Below are positions 18,644 to 26,050 of a DNA stretch of 64,000 nt, piece after piece (positions within the stretch are counted from its first letter, which is position 1; each line of letters begins with the position of its first letter). Source of the DNA: an uncultured Alphaproteobacteria bacterium (GTDB taxonomy: Bacteria; Pseudomonadota; Alphaproteobacteria; Rhizobiales; Aestuariivirgaceae). The position numbers and the translations under genes were made by a program. The notes below the pieces were generated by a model. It did not search any database and was not told where the DNA came from. It worked only from the letters and a program-made list of their open reading frames with translations. The stretch covers positions 1-64,000 of the forward strand of contig CAMFKI010000010.1 of assembly GCA_945957365.1 (NCBI GenBank). The letters are read 5' to 3'.

Positions 18644-18989
18644 GGATTGGCATTCGATGCAGAGAGAAGTCTGTTCACACCACTCTGCAGAATACTTGGA
18701 GACGAGTGAGTTCAAGAAAATTGGCCTGGCTGACAACGTGACGACGGGCCTTCTCCCATTAAACGGGTTACGCCATCCTCAGGTAAGTGACTCATCTGGC
18801 TGGTTCATTTGGGCAGGCAATGAGTTGTCGAAAGATCCAGACTTCTTCAAACCGGTACACGCGGCTCACCTTGTGAACCTCTGTCCCCAAATCATCCCAT
18901 TTCTGGGATTGGCACCTGGATGGCGTTTCTTGATTGCAGGTGACTACAAAGATGTTTGGTACGATGCGGCTTTGCTCCGTCCTGAATGA
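18630..18989 (+). CDS. Probable cognate immunity protein, Imm33/DUF2185-like
   Basis: 119 residues from a TTG start inside the last codons of the toxin gene (overlap 14 bases); an ATG at 18657 is the alternative. The body (VTTGLLPLNGLRHPQVSDSSGWFIWAG, then LGLAPGWRFLIAGDYKDVWYD) resembles the DUF2185/Imm33 group of immunity proteins as I remember it. Its position immediately behind a toxin tip is what is expected of the matching immunity gene, which would bind and block the nuclease domain in the cytoplasm. It shares the AT-richer composition of the tip. Family name moderately sure; role inferred from position. Confidence 0.65.
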   Translation: MVHDKDWHSMQREVCSHHSAEYLETSEFKKIGLADNVTTGLLPLNGLRHPQVSDSSGWFIWAGNELSKDPDFFKPVHAAHLVNLCPQIIPFLGLAPGWRFLIAGDYKDVWYDAALLRPE

Positions 18990-19090
18990 GATCGAAGCCT
19001 TCTGAACCTTAACCCGCGTAACGTGCCGGATGGAACCACATCATTTTTGGTGGCGCGGATTTTCAAATTGACAAATCCATAGACATAGTT

Positions 19091-19130
19091 CGTCTCGACC
19101 TGCGGCACGCCGGTCACCTATGACGCCAAC
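19091..19130 (+). repeat. 40-base scar of the RHS core
   Basis: This short stretch matches the RHS gene at 17299-17338 with three mismatches (37 of 40), and the core remnant at 19829-19868. Nothing around it is RHS-like. It lies about 70 bases upstream of the orphan immunity gene and looks like the trace of a recombination or deletion that removed a former RHS tip. The surrounding 208 bases (18990-19197) hold no gene that I can support. Confidence 0.7.
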
Positions 19131-19197
19131 CCTATCGCAATGAATTGGAAGCCTTGCACGGTGGTGGATGGAAGAGTTACGTGGACACATATCGGCC

Positions 19198-19659
19198 ATG
19201 ACAGAAAGAACTAAATTCAAGAGGGCTTTTGGCAATGCCCTGAAGGCGCATGAATTTCGAAAGATGGGTCAGAGTTGGTATCTCTATGGTCCCGACTGCA
19301 CTGTGGTCCTGAACCTCCAAAAGGATGATTTCAGTGACTTATACTATGTAAATCTTAGCGTCTGGCTTCTAGCACTTGGGAATGATGAATATCCTCCAGA
19401 AAATCATTGCCATGTACGAGCACGCTTGGAGCGACTTTTCCCCGCGCAGCGAGAGTTGATTTTTGACGTCTGTACGATCGGTCCCGAAGAGGTTGAGCTT
19501 CCAAAATTTGTGGACCTTCTCCACTCGGACGTAGTTCCGCTGTGCCGACAGTGCCTCACAATTGCGGGGCTGAAGGAGGTTATCAATTCAGGGCGGATAC
19601 CTCATTACTTTGTAATTCGCGTCGCCAGACCTCTTCTCGGGTTACCCGAGCGCAAATGA
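19198..19659 (+). CDS. Orphan immunity-like protein, DUF4304-like
   Basis: 153 residues from ATG 19198 (MTERTKFKRAFGNALKAHEF); an in-frame ATG ten codons upstream is possible. The pattern F..AL..HEFRKMGQSWYLYGPDCTVVLNLQKDDFSDLYYVNLSVWL is that of the DUF4304 family, which is frequent among immunity genes behind polymorphic toxins. No intact toxin precedes it: only a 40-base RHS scar lies upstream, and a displaced RHS core lies downstream. It therefore looks like an immunity gene kept after loss of its toxin. Composition is AT-rich compared with the flanking chromosome. Confidence 0.6.
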   Translation: MTERTKFKRAFGNALKAHEFRKMGQSWYLYGPDCTVVLNLQKDDFSDLYYVNLSVWLLALGNDEYPPENHCHVRARLERLFPAQRELIFDVCTIGPEEVELPKFVDLLHSDVVPLCRQCLTIAGLKEVINSGRIPHYFVIRVARPLLGLPERK

Positions 19660-19692
19660 CAACAGATGATGAAGGACACTTCTGCCGGTAAC

Positions 19693-20321
19693 GCAAGGAC
19701 CTCGGCGACACGGCGCAGGACCGCAGCTACGCCTATGACGATGCCGACAATCTGACGGCCAATTCCGGCCTCTGCCCGGGCAACGGCCTCGTCTATCCGG
19801 CGGCGGGAAGTCAGCGGCCCCATGCCCCCGTCTCGATCTGCGGTACGCCCGTAACCTATGACGCCAACGGCAACACGCTCACCTACGACCCCGACGGGCC
19901 GGGGCCGCTCCCCGCCAAATCCATCACCTATGATGGCGAGAACCGCCCCGCCACCGTCACCGTCAACGGCAATCCCGCCGGCTTCGACTATGGCCCCGAC
20001 GGCGAGCGCGCCGGCAAGGCCTTCCTCGGGCAGTTGCACTTCTACCTGGGGGCCGATGCCGAGGTGCTGGTGAACACCGCCAACCGCGGGGGCCTCCTCA
20101 CCTCCTACCTCCACCCCGACATCCGGCGCGAGGGCTCCGCCACCGACGTGATGGTGAAGGACCACCTCGCCTCCAACCGCCTGGTGCTGCGCGTGGGCTC
20201 TGGTGTGACGAGGGCCGACTACGGCCCCTTAGGCCAGCCGCTCACCTCCAAGGGATCACACGCGCATGGAGTCGAGCCGTCTCTCTTCGAAATGTTTTTT
20301 GACTGCAATCCTTTGCTCTAA
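19693..20321 (+). pseudogene. Displaced RHS core remnant
   Basis: Bases 19701-20250 are a near-identical copy of 17174-17720 in the RHS gene (about 550 bases, with one small difference near the GLVYAAGGAHPHAP segment). The copy is still open in the RHS frame (DRSYAYDDADNLT to SGVTRADYGPLGQPLTS). It has a stop codon just upstream (19690), no start codon or ribosome site, and lacks the RHS core signature and any toxin tip. After 20250 it runs into unrelated sequence and ends inside the promoter of the next gene. It fits the silent displaced tips or cores seen at RHS loci and could serve as a recombination template. This accounts for the 700-base stretch without an intact gene. Confidence 0.85.
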
Positions 20322-20397
20322 TTCCCGCATTGTTTCAGTGTTTTTCATTGCCCGAGATATCATGCACGATATCTTTCCTTTGGGCACCAACCTCAGG
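20290..20397 (+). promoter_or_regulatory. Duplicated RHS promoter/leader
   Basis: Two blocks, 20298-20317 and 20331-20352, are identical to blocks upstream of the full-length RHS gene (12516-12535 and 12550-12571), with the same spacing to the ATG within one base. The sequence between and after the blocks has diverged, so the blocks look selected, as promoter or leader elements. The duplication should put both toxins under shared control. Confidence 0.6.
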
Positions 20398-21156
20398 ATG
20401 GAACGCATGCGCGCTGTTTTGGCAGCCGTTGTCCTTGGACTTATCGCAGGTCCCTCCGCCGCCCAGCAGGTTCAAGACGCACGCGCCCCCAGACTCCCGG
20501 AGACGAGCAGCAACGGCAGCTCCACGCGGGTGGTCCCCATCACGGCTCGGGAGTTCCGGGGCATCCAACCTGATCTCCGGCTGGTTCATGATTCTGCAAC
20601 GGGATTGAGGGTCCTGCCACCCGTCGGAGGCGACTTAGGCACCGGATGGTCGCTCCAGGACTTGTCCCATACTCAGCGCACATCGGCTGACGAGACGGGC
20701 TCGATCGACACTTCGCGCGATGCTGCATCCTCCGAGCCGGCGTACCGCTGGCAACTCGCTGCCGACATCGTGGCGCAGCCGGACTCCCCGGCGGACGCAT
20801 CGTCCTCTCCCGCAGCAGAACCGAACAAGCTTGACCCGACAACCAGGTACGATCGATACGTATCCGAAGCGGAATTGAATTCGATCAAGTCGACGGGCTG
20901 CCTTTCATGGTGCACCGATGGAGATGAGACCTACTTCACGACGGATGGCTATAGCAGCGCGACCACGGCGCAACAGAAACTGGCTCTTCCCGCGAAGCCG
21001 GCGTATCACGTCATCTTCTCCGTCGAACCCGGAACTCTGGCCTATGGCCCAAGAACGGTGGCGCCGAATTATGGCTTCCCCGGCGGAGGCGTAGAATACT
21101 ATTCCGAACAAGCGGTCCATATTCATGATTACTGGTCGTCGCCGCTTGGACCGTAG
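20398..21156 (+). CDS. Minimised SpvB-N-terminus / ADP-ribosyltransferase-like toxin
   Basis: 252 residues. Residues 1-105 follow the full-length RHS protein closely: signal peptide MRAVLAAVVLGLIAGPSAAQQ, then ITAREFRGIQPDLRLVHDSATGLRVLPPVGG. A further piece (SIDTSRDAASSEPAYRWQLAAD) matches RHS residues about 180-210, so a segment of roughly 80 codons and then the whole VCBS and RHS region are missing. After a Pro/Ser/Ala linker, residues 150-252 form a toxin-like domain: RYDRYVSEAELNSIKSTGC, YFTTDGYSSATTAQQKLALP, NYGFPGGGVEYYSEQAV. I recognise this as the TreTu-like group related to ADP-ribosyltransferases. The frame is intact, and the start, signal and promoter are kept, so it may be a working secreted toxin without an RHS cocoon. 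The small gene behind it is the likely immunity. Confidence 0.75.
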   Translation: MERMRAVLAAVVLGLIAGPSAAQQVQDARAPRLPETSSNGSSTRVVPITAREFRGIQPDLRLVHDSATGLRVLPPVGGDLGTGWSLQDLSHTQRTSADETGSIDTSRDAASSEPAYRWQLAADIVAQPDSPADASSSPAAEPNKLDPTTRYDRYVSEAELNSIKSTGCLSWCTDGDETYFTTDGYSSATTAQQKLALPAKPAYHVIFSVEPGTLAYGPRTVAPNYGFPGGGVEYYSEQAVHIHDYWSSPLGP

Positions 21157-21165
21157 GAGCGGGCA

Positions 21166-21552
21166 ATGAAGGTTGGACGGCAAATCCGCAAGTGTCACTT
21201 CCATGTATCCGAACCGTATGAGTACGGATTTGAAGACAATCTTCGGCCGTTGCCAGTGGATCTCATTGGGTCGGTGATTGTTGATGGCAAGATCAGCGTT
21301 CTCTTGATTGGCTCCATCCGCTCCAAAGGCGCCGTGTACTCCGCTGGACTCGCCAGCGCCAGGTACGTTGGACAAGAAGTGACTGAGTTGATTTCGAGCG
21401 TCCGGGGTTGCACCGTCAATGCAATGTTCTTCCGCGAGAGAGATTTGAAACGGCATATCGAGGAAAATGAAGTTGATGAGATCGTCACTGCTTGTTTGGC
21501 GGTTCCCATGAACGAAAGGTTGTTGCTCATAGGTAACATCCACCTTGTCTGA
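21166..21552 (+). CDS. Probable immunity protein of the ADP-ribosyltransferase-like toxin
   Basis: 128 residues, starting nine bases after the toxin stop with GAGCGGGCA as a weak ribosome site. No family recognised. The middle (DLIGSVIVDGKISVLLIGSIRSKG) is beta-rich, and the C terminus is mixed and charged (RERDLKRHIEENEVDEI). No signal peptide or membrane segment, so a cytoplasmic protein. Position directly behind a toxin tip and the AT-richer composition point to a cognate immunity protein; this is inference. The 139 bases after it hold nothing that I can support. Confidence 0.55.
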   Translation: MKVGRQIRKCHFHVSEPYEYGFEDNLRPLPVDLIGSVIVDGKISVLLIGSIRSKGAVYSAGLASARYVGQEVTELISSVRGCTVNAMFFRERDLKRHIEENEVDEIVTACLAVPMNERLLLIGNIHLV

Positions 21553-21691
21553 CTGAGTGAATGTCGCGCGTCTCGTAAGCCTACAGGATTTCAGATCATG
21601 ACAATCCGTGACGCTCACAACGTCGACATCGGCGGTGTCGATCCGAAAATGTGATACTCTGTCAAAGGCTCCCTGTTTCTGAAGGGCCCCT

Positions 21692-23077
21692 TCACCCCTC
21701 CCGCCACACCGGCAGCACCAGACTCGCCTTCAGTCCCGGCACATTGTCCTCCAGCACCAGCGTGCCCTTGTGGAGTTTCATGACGCCTGACACGAGGCTC
21801 AACCCCAGGCCGTTGCCGGGCTTCGTCCGGCTTTCGTCGAGGCGCACGAAGCGTTCGGTCACCCGGCCACGGTCCGACTCCGGGATGCCTTCGCCGTGGT
21901 CGGCGACGGTGATGACCACCTTGTCGTCATCGAGCGCGCCGGTCAGGGTGATCTGCGGTTTCTCGCCGTCGCGGGCGCCGTATTTGAGGGCGTTGTCGAG
22001 GAGGTTGGTCAGCGCCTGGGCGAGGAGCTGTCGGTCGCCCAGCACGTGCAGGCCGGGGCCGGCGGAGCTGGTGAGGGTGCCGCCCTCCTCCTCGGCCATG
22101 GGCTCGTAGAGGTCGGCGACGTCGGCGATGAGTTCGGCGACGTCGACGGCGACGAGGCCGCCGCGCGCCTGGCCGGCTTCGGCCCGCGCGATCGACAGCA
22201 GCGCATTGAAGGTGTCGAGCAAACGGTCCGATTCATCGACCGTGCTCTCAAGCGCCGCGCGATACTCCGCCTCGCTACCCGCGCGCAGCGCGGCCTCGAC
22301 GCGGGCCTTGATGCGGGTCAAGGGCGTCTTCAGGTCATGCGCGACATTGGAGGAGACCTCCTTCATGGCGCCCATGAGCGACTCGATCTGTTCGAGCATC
22401 TCGTTCAAGGCCAGCGCCAGCCGGTCGAGCTCGTCGTTGGAGCCCGTCACCGGCATGCGGCCGGACATGTTGCCGGCCATGATGGTGCGGCTCGCCTCGG
22501 TGATGGCATCGACGCGGCGGAGGAAGTTGCGGCTCATCAGCAACCCGCCGCCGAGTCCCAGCACCAGCGCGATGGCGAGCGCGTAATAGATGGTCTGGCG
22601 GATGATGGCGGCGAACTGGCGGAGCGATTCCACGTCGCGCCCGACGATCAGCTTGAAGCCGCCGGGAAGGTCCGTGTAGTAGGCGCGCGCCACGTGGTTC
22701 TCGCGCGTCGCGCCGTTCTGGACGTCGAGCGGGAACTCGATCCAGCTGGTATCGCCCTTCGGTACCGTGGGCAGGTCGTCGAGATTGCCGGCGATGCGCT
22801 GGCCGGCGGGTGCGGCGAGCAGGTAGACCGCACCGGTGTCATCGGCGCTGCGGCGCTGCACCGTGTCGAGGATGCCGTTCAGACCGCGCAGCTGGTACTG
22901 GTCGGACAGCGCCTGCACCTCGGCCTGGATCGTGTAGTCCGTCTGCTCCTGCAGCAGGACCGCGGTATTCAGGTAGACGTAGCCCAGCAGCGCCGCGACC
23001 GAGATCGCGAACAGAATCAGATAGAGCGCCGCGAGGCGGAAGGTCGATGTGCGGAGGAGCTTGAGCGGGCCCGTCAC
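21692..23077 (-). CDS. Two-component sensor histidine kinase (HAMP type)
   Basis: 461 residues. Two membrane segments (about 13-35 and 165-188) enclose a periplasmic sensor domain. A HAMP domain follows (RNFLRRVDAITEASRTIMAGNMSGR), then the H-box SSNVAHDLKTPLTRIKARVEAAL, and an ATPase domain with NLLDNALKYGA and DHGEGIPESDRGRVTERFVRLD. The start overlaps the response regulator stop by four bases, so the two are a pair. It belongs to the PhoQ/QseC-like kinases; its neighbour degP suggests envelope stress control, as in rhizobia where a similar pair sits beside degP and the ccm genes (my recollection). Confidence 0.88.
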   Translation of the reverse strand: MTGPLKLLRTSTFRLAALYLILFAISVAALLGYVYLNTAVLLQEQTDYTIQAEVQALSDQYQLRGLNGILDTVQRRSADDTGAVYLLAAPAGQRIAGNLDDLPTVPKGDTSWIEFPLDVQNGATRENHVARAYYTDLPGGFKLIVGRDVESLRQFAAIIRQTIYYALAIALVLGLGGGLLMSRNFLRRVDAITEASRTIMAGNMSGRMPVTGSNDELDRLALALNEMLEQIESLMGAMKEVSSNVAHDLKTPLTRIKARVEAALRAGSEAEYRAALESTVDESDRLLDTFNALLSIARAEAGQARGGLVAVDVAELIADVADLYEPMAEEEGGTLTSSAGPGLHVLGDRQLLAQALTNLLDNALKYGARDGEKPQITLTGALDDDKVVITVADHGEGIPESDRGRVTERFVRLDESRTKPGNGLGLSLVSGVMKLHKGTLVLEDNVPGLKASLVLPVWREG

Positions 23078-23748
23078 TTGTCGCGGATCATGTAGCCGGC
23101 GCCGCGCACCGTCTGCAGGATGGGCTCGTCGTGGCCCTTGTCGATCTTGGCGCGCAGCCTGGAGATGTGCACGTCGATGACGTTGGTCTGCGGATCGAAG
23201 TGATAGTCCCAGACGTTCTCGAGCAGCATGGTGCGGGTGACGATGTGGCCGGCGTTGCGCACCAGATATTCAAGCAGCTTGAATTCCCGCGGCTGCAGCA
23301 GGATGGGCTTGCCGGCGCGGGTGACGGTGCGGGTCAGGAGGTCGATCTCGAGATCGACGGCCTTGAGCCTGGTCGACTGCGGCGCGTCCTTCGCCCGGCT
23401 GCCGAGGTTCTCGACGCGGGCGATCAGCTCGGCGAAGGCATACGGCTTGCCGAGGTAGTCGTCGCCGCCGGCGCGCAGGCCCTTCACCCGCTCGTCGACG
23501 TCGGCCAGGGCCGAGAGGATCAGCACCGGCGTCTGGATATTGGCGTCACGCAGCTTGCGGATGATGGTGAGGCCGTCGACCTTGGGCAGCATGCGGTCGA
23601 CGATGAGCACGTCGTGCACGGCTTCGAGCGCCAAGCCCAGGCCTTCTTCGCCGTCGGCGGCATGATCGGCGATGTGGCCGGCTTCGGCCAGACCCTTCAC
23701 CAGCCAGCTGGCGGCTTCACGGTCGTCTTCGATGACTAGGATGCGCAT
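23074..23748 (-). CDS. OmpR-family response regulator
   Basis: 224 residues starting MRILVIEDDREAA at 23748; a longer open frame upstream is not RR-like. Receiver domain with the acidic pocket EDD, phospho-acceptor Asp in VLIVDRMLPKVDG (about residue 51), and Lys in YLGKPYAFAEL. The C-terminal winged helix has LQPREFKLLEYLVRNAGHIVTR and DVHISRLRAKID, ending in VRGAGYMI. It lies just downstream of degP on the same strand, with a 234-base spacer containing a hairpin, so it probably has its own promoter. Confidence 0.92.
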   Translation of the reverse strand: MRILVIEDDREAASWLVKGLAEAGHIADHAADGEEGLGLALEAVHDVLIVDRMLPKVDGLTIIRKLRDANIQTPVLILSALADVDERVKGLRAGGDDYLGKPYAFAELIARVENLGSRAKDAPQSTRLKAVDLEIDLLTRTVTRAGKPILLQPREFKLLEYLVRNAGHIVTRTMLLENVWDYHFDPQTNVIDVHISRLRAKIDKGHDEPILQTVRGAGYMIRDK

Positions 23749-23947
23749 GGCGGTGCGGGCGGGGCTTGCTGTCCAGACGTGGGAATCGTGCTCACTAACT
23801 TGCATGTTCCATCTCCCATTGAAAGGGGTCGCGGAGGAGGAGGTCCGGGGCGGGACCACCCTCCTCCGCGGAAAGGCACGCGAGACGCGGAGCGGGGGGT
23901 TGGGGCGTTGTCCGCGTGCCCTCTACTGTCGGGCGTGTTGGCGCATT

Positions 23948-23975
23948 GCCGGCCAGGCCTTGCCGCCTGGCCGGC
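23948..23975 (-). terminator. Terminator-like hairpin after degP
   Basis: A perfect 11-bp stem (GCCGGCCAGGC / GCCTGGCCGGC) with a six-base loop begins seven bases after the degP stop codon. No clear T-run follows on the minus strand, so it may be a processing or attenuation hairpin rather than a classic Rho-independent terminator. Confidence 0.55.
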
Positions 23976-23982
23976 GGGCGCA

Positions 23983-25491
23983 TCAGCCCTTGGCGGTCGG
24001 CAGCGCGATGAAGCGCTGACCTTCGTCGGTCTTGACGAGCATCAGGACCTTCTTCTTGTCGTTGGCCTTCAGCGCGGCGCGCACATCCGACGGAGCGTGC
24101 ACTTCGACGCCCGCCACTTCGAGGATGGTGTCACCGGCCTTGAGGCCCAGGTCGGCCGCAGCCGAACCCTCGGCGACGTCCATCACGGTAACGCCGGCGC
24201 CGTCCTGGGCGGAGGCGACCTTGAGGCCGAGGTCGGCGAGCGACACGGTCTTGGTGTCCTCCTTCGAGCCCTGGTCCTTGGAGGCCATCTTGGGGTCGTC
24301 CGGCATGGTGCCGATCTTCACCTCGACGTCCATGGTCTTGCCGTTGCGCACAACGGTCAGCGGCACGGTGTCGCCCGGCTTGATGCCGGCGACCTTGCGC
24401 GACAGGTCGCGCGAATCGGCCACATCCTTGCCGTCGATCTTCAGGATGGTGTCACCCTGCTTGACGCCGGCGGCGAGGGCCGGCGAACCGTCCGTCACGT
24501 CGGCGACGATGGCACCCTTGGCGTCCTTCAGGCCGAGGCTCTCGGCGATGTCCTCGGTGACGGGCTGGATCTGCACGCCGAGCCAGCCGCGGGTCACGTG
24601 GCCGTTCTCCTTGAGGCTCGCGATGACGCTCTGCGCCGTCGAGGCCGGGATGGCGAAGCCGATGCCGACCGAGCCGCCCGAGGGAGAGAAGATCGCGGTG
24701 TTGATGCCGACGACTTCGCCCTCGAGGTTGAAGGCCGGACCACCCGAGTTGCCGCGGTTGATGGCGGCGTCGATCTGCATGAAGTTGTCGTAGGGGCCCG
24801 AGCCGATGTCACGGCCCAGCGCCGAGACGATGCCGGTGGTCACCGTGCCGCCGAGGCCGAAGGGGTTGCCCACCGCCATCACCCAGTCGCCGACGCGCGG
24901 CTGGTCCTGCGTGAAGGCGACGTAGTCGAACTTCTTGTCCTTGGCGTCGATCTTGATCAGCGCGAGGTCGGTCTTGGGATCGGTGCCGATCACCTCGGCC
25001 TTGTACTCGGTGCCGTCCTTCATGGTCACCGACACGGTGTCGGCGTCCTTGACGACGTGGTTGTTGGTCACCGCATAGCCGTCGGCCGAGATGATGAAGC
25101 CCGAGCCCATCGCCATGCCGCCGTTGGGGTGCGAATCCTCGCCGTCACCACCCTGGTCGCCCTGGCCCTGGCCCATGCCCGGCATGTTGCGGAACTGCGG
25201 GAACTGCTTGAAGAAGTCTTCCATGCCGTTCGGCAGCTGCTTGCTGCCCTGGGCCTGGTCGCCCTCAGTGGCGGCGACGGTGGCGTACTTCACCTGCACG
25301 CTGACCACGGCCGGCATGACCCGGTCGACGAGGTCGGCGAAGCCCTTGGACGGGTCGATCGCGGCGGCGTGCAGCTGGTTCTGCGCAATGGCCTGGGTGG
25401 CCGGCAGGACCGACACGGCGGTCACGAGGGCCGTGGCGGCCATCAGGCCGGCCGCGAAGGCGCCGAGCGTCTTGTTCTTGGCAGAGGACAT
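23983..25491 (-). CDS. degP: Periplasmic serine endoprotease DegP/HtrA
   Basis: 502 residues from ATG 25491, preceded by an ACCAGGA ribosome site; the frame runs further up without support. A signal peptide (LGAFAAGLMAATALVTAVSVLPATQAIAQ) is followed by a trypsin-like protease domain with His in VTNNHVVKDAD, Asp in DPKTDLALIKID and Ser in NRGNSGGPAFN. Two PDZ domains follow (GWLGVQIQPVTEDIAESLGL and GLKVASAQDGAGVTVMDVAEG). A Gly/Asp-rich insert lies before the catalytic domain. It degrades or chaperones misfolded envelope proteins. A near-palindrome CGGACA-cc-TGTCCG at 25551-25564, in the 112-base upstream gap, could be a regulator site. Confidence 0.93.
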   Translation of the reverse strand: MSSAKNKTLGAFAAGLMAATALVTAVSVLPATQAIAQNQLHAAAIDPSKGFADLVDRVMPAVVSVQVKYATVAATEGDQAQGSKQLPNGMEDFFKQFPQFRNMPGMGQGQGDQGGDGEDSHPNGGMAMGSGFIISADGYAVTNNHVVKDADTVSVTMKDGTEYKAEVIGTDPKTDLALIKIDAKDKKFDYVAFTQDQPRVGDWVMAVGNPFGLGGTVTTGIVSALGRDIGSGPYDNFMQIDAAINRGNSGGPAFNLEGEVVGINTAIFSPSGGSVGIGFAIPASTAQSVIASLKENGHVTRGWLGVQIQPVTEDIAESLGLKDAKGAIVADVTDGSPALAAGVKQGDTILKIDGKDVADSRDLSRKVAGIKPGDTVPLTVVRNGKTMDVEVKIGTMPDDPKMASKDQGSKEDTKTVSLADLGLKVASAQDGAGVTVMDVAEGSAAADLGLKAGDTILEVAGVEVHAPSDVRAALKANDKKKVLMLVKTDEGQRFIALPTAKG

Positions 25492-25603
25492 TTCCTGGTC
25501 TCCATCGAGTGTTGTTGTCCGATGAGGCCAAGCTAGGGTGCGGCTCCTTACGGACACCTGTCCGGAACATGAAAAAACAGTAAGACTTGCGGCATCCGCA
25601 AGG

Positions 25604-26050
25604 CTATTGCAGGGCCCGCTCGAGGGCGCGCTTCTCGTCCTCGGAAAGCGGGGTTTCGGGCGCCACTTGGCCGCGCTTCCGGCGCAGAATCATCGCCGCC
25701 CCGGCGATCAGCAGCACCGCGAAGGGGGTGCCCCAGAGAATCAGCGTCTCCGGCTCGAAGCGCGGCTTCAGCAGCACGAACTGGCCATAGCGCGCGACGA
25801 TGTAGTCCATCACCTGGGAGTCGGATTTCCCCGCCGACAGCTGCTCGCGCACCAGGGTGCGCAGGTCCTTGGCGAGCGGGGCTTCCGAATCATCGATCGA
25901 CTGGTTCTGGCAGACGAGGCAGCGCAGCTGGGCCGAGATGGCGCGGGCACGGGCCTCCAGGGCGGGGTCCTTCAGCTGCTCGTCGGGCGTCAGGGAGAAG
26001 GCCGGCTGCACCGCCACCAGGAAGGCCAGGACGACGAGAAGCTTCCTCAT
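25604..26050 (-). CDS. ccmH: Cytochrome c maturation protein CcmH/CycL
   Basis: 148 residues. Signal peptide [19 protein letters not shown], the redox motif [11 protein letters not shown] that reduces apocytochrome cysteines, and one C-terminal membrane helix ([20 protein letters not shown]). It is the short alphaproteobacterial form without the TPR part, which is carried by CcmI here. Its ATG overlaps the ccmF stop (26047-26050). Part of the heme-ligation complex at the periplasmic face. Confidence 0.92.
   Translation of the reverse strand: MRKLLVVLAFLVAVQPAFSLTPDEQLKDPALEARARAISAQLRCLVCQNQSIDDSEAPLAKDLRTLVREQLSAGKSDSQVMDYIVARYGQFVLLKPRFEPETLILWGTPFAVLLIAGAAMILRRKRGQVAPETPLSEDEKRALERALQ

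Noticed and set aside
20034..20321. 95-residue independent protein
   Set aside because: It is the tail of the displaced RHS core copy, lacking its own start signal and ending in the promoter of the next gene.
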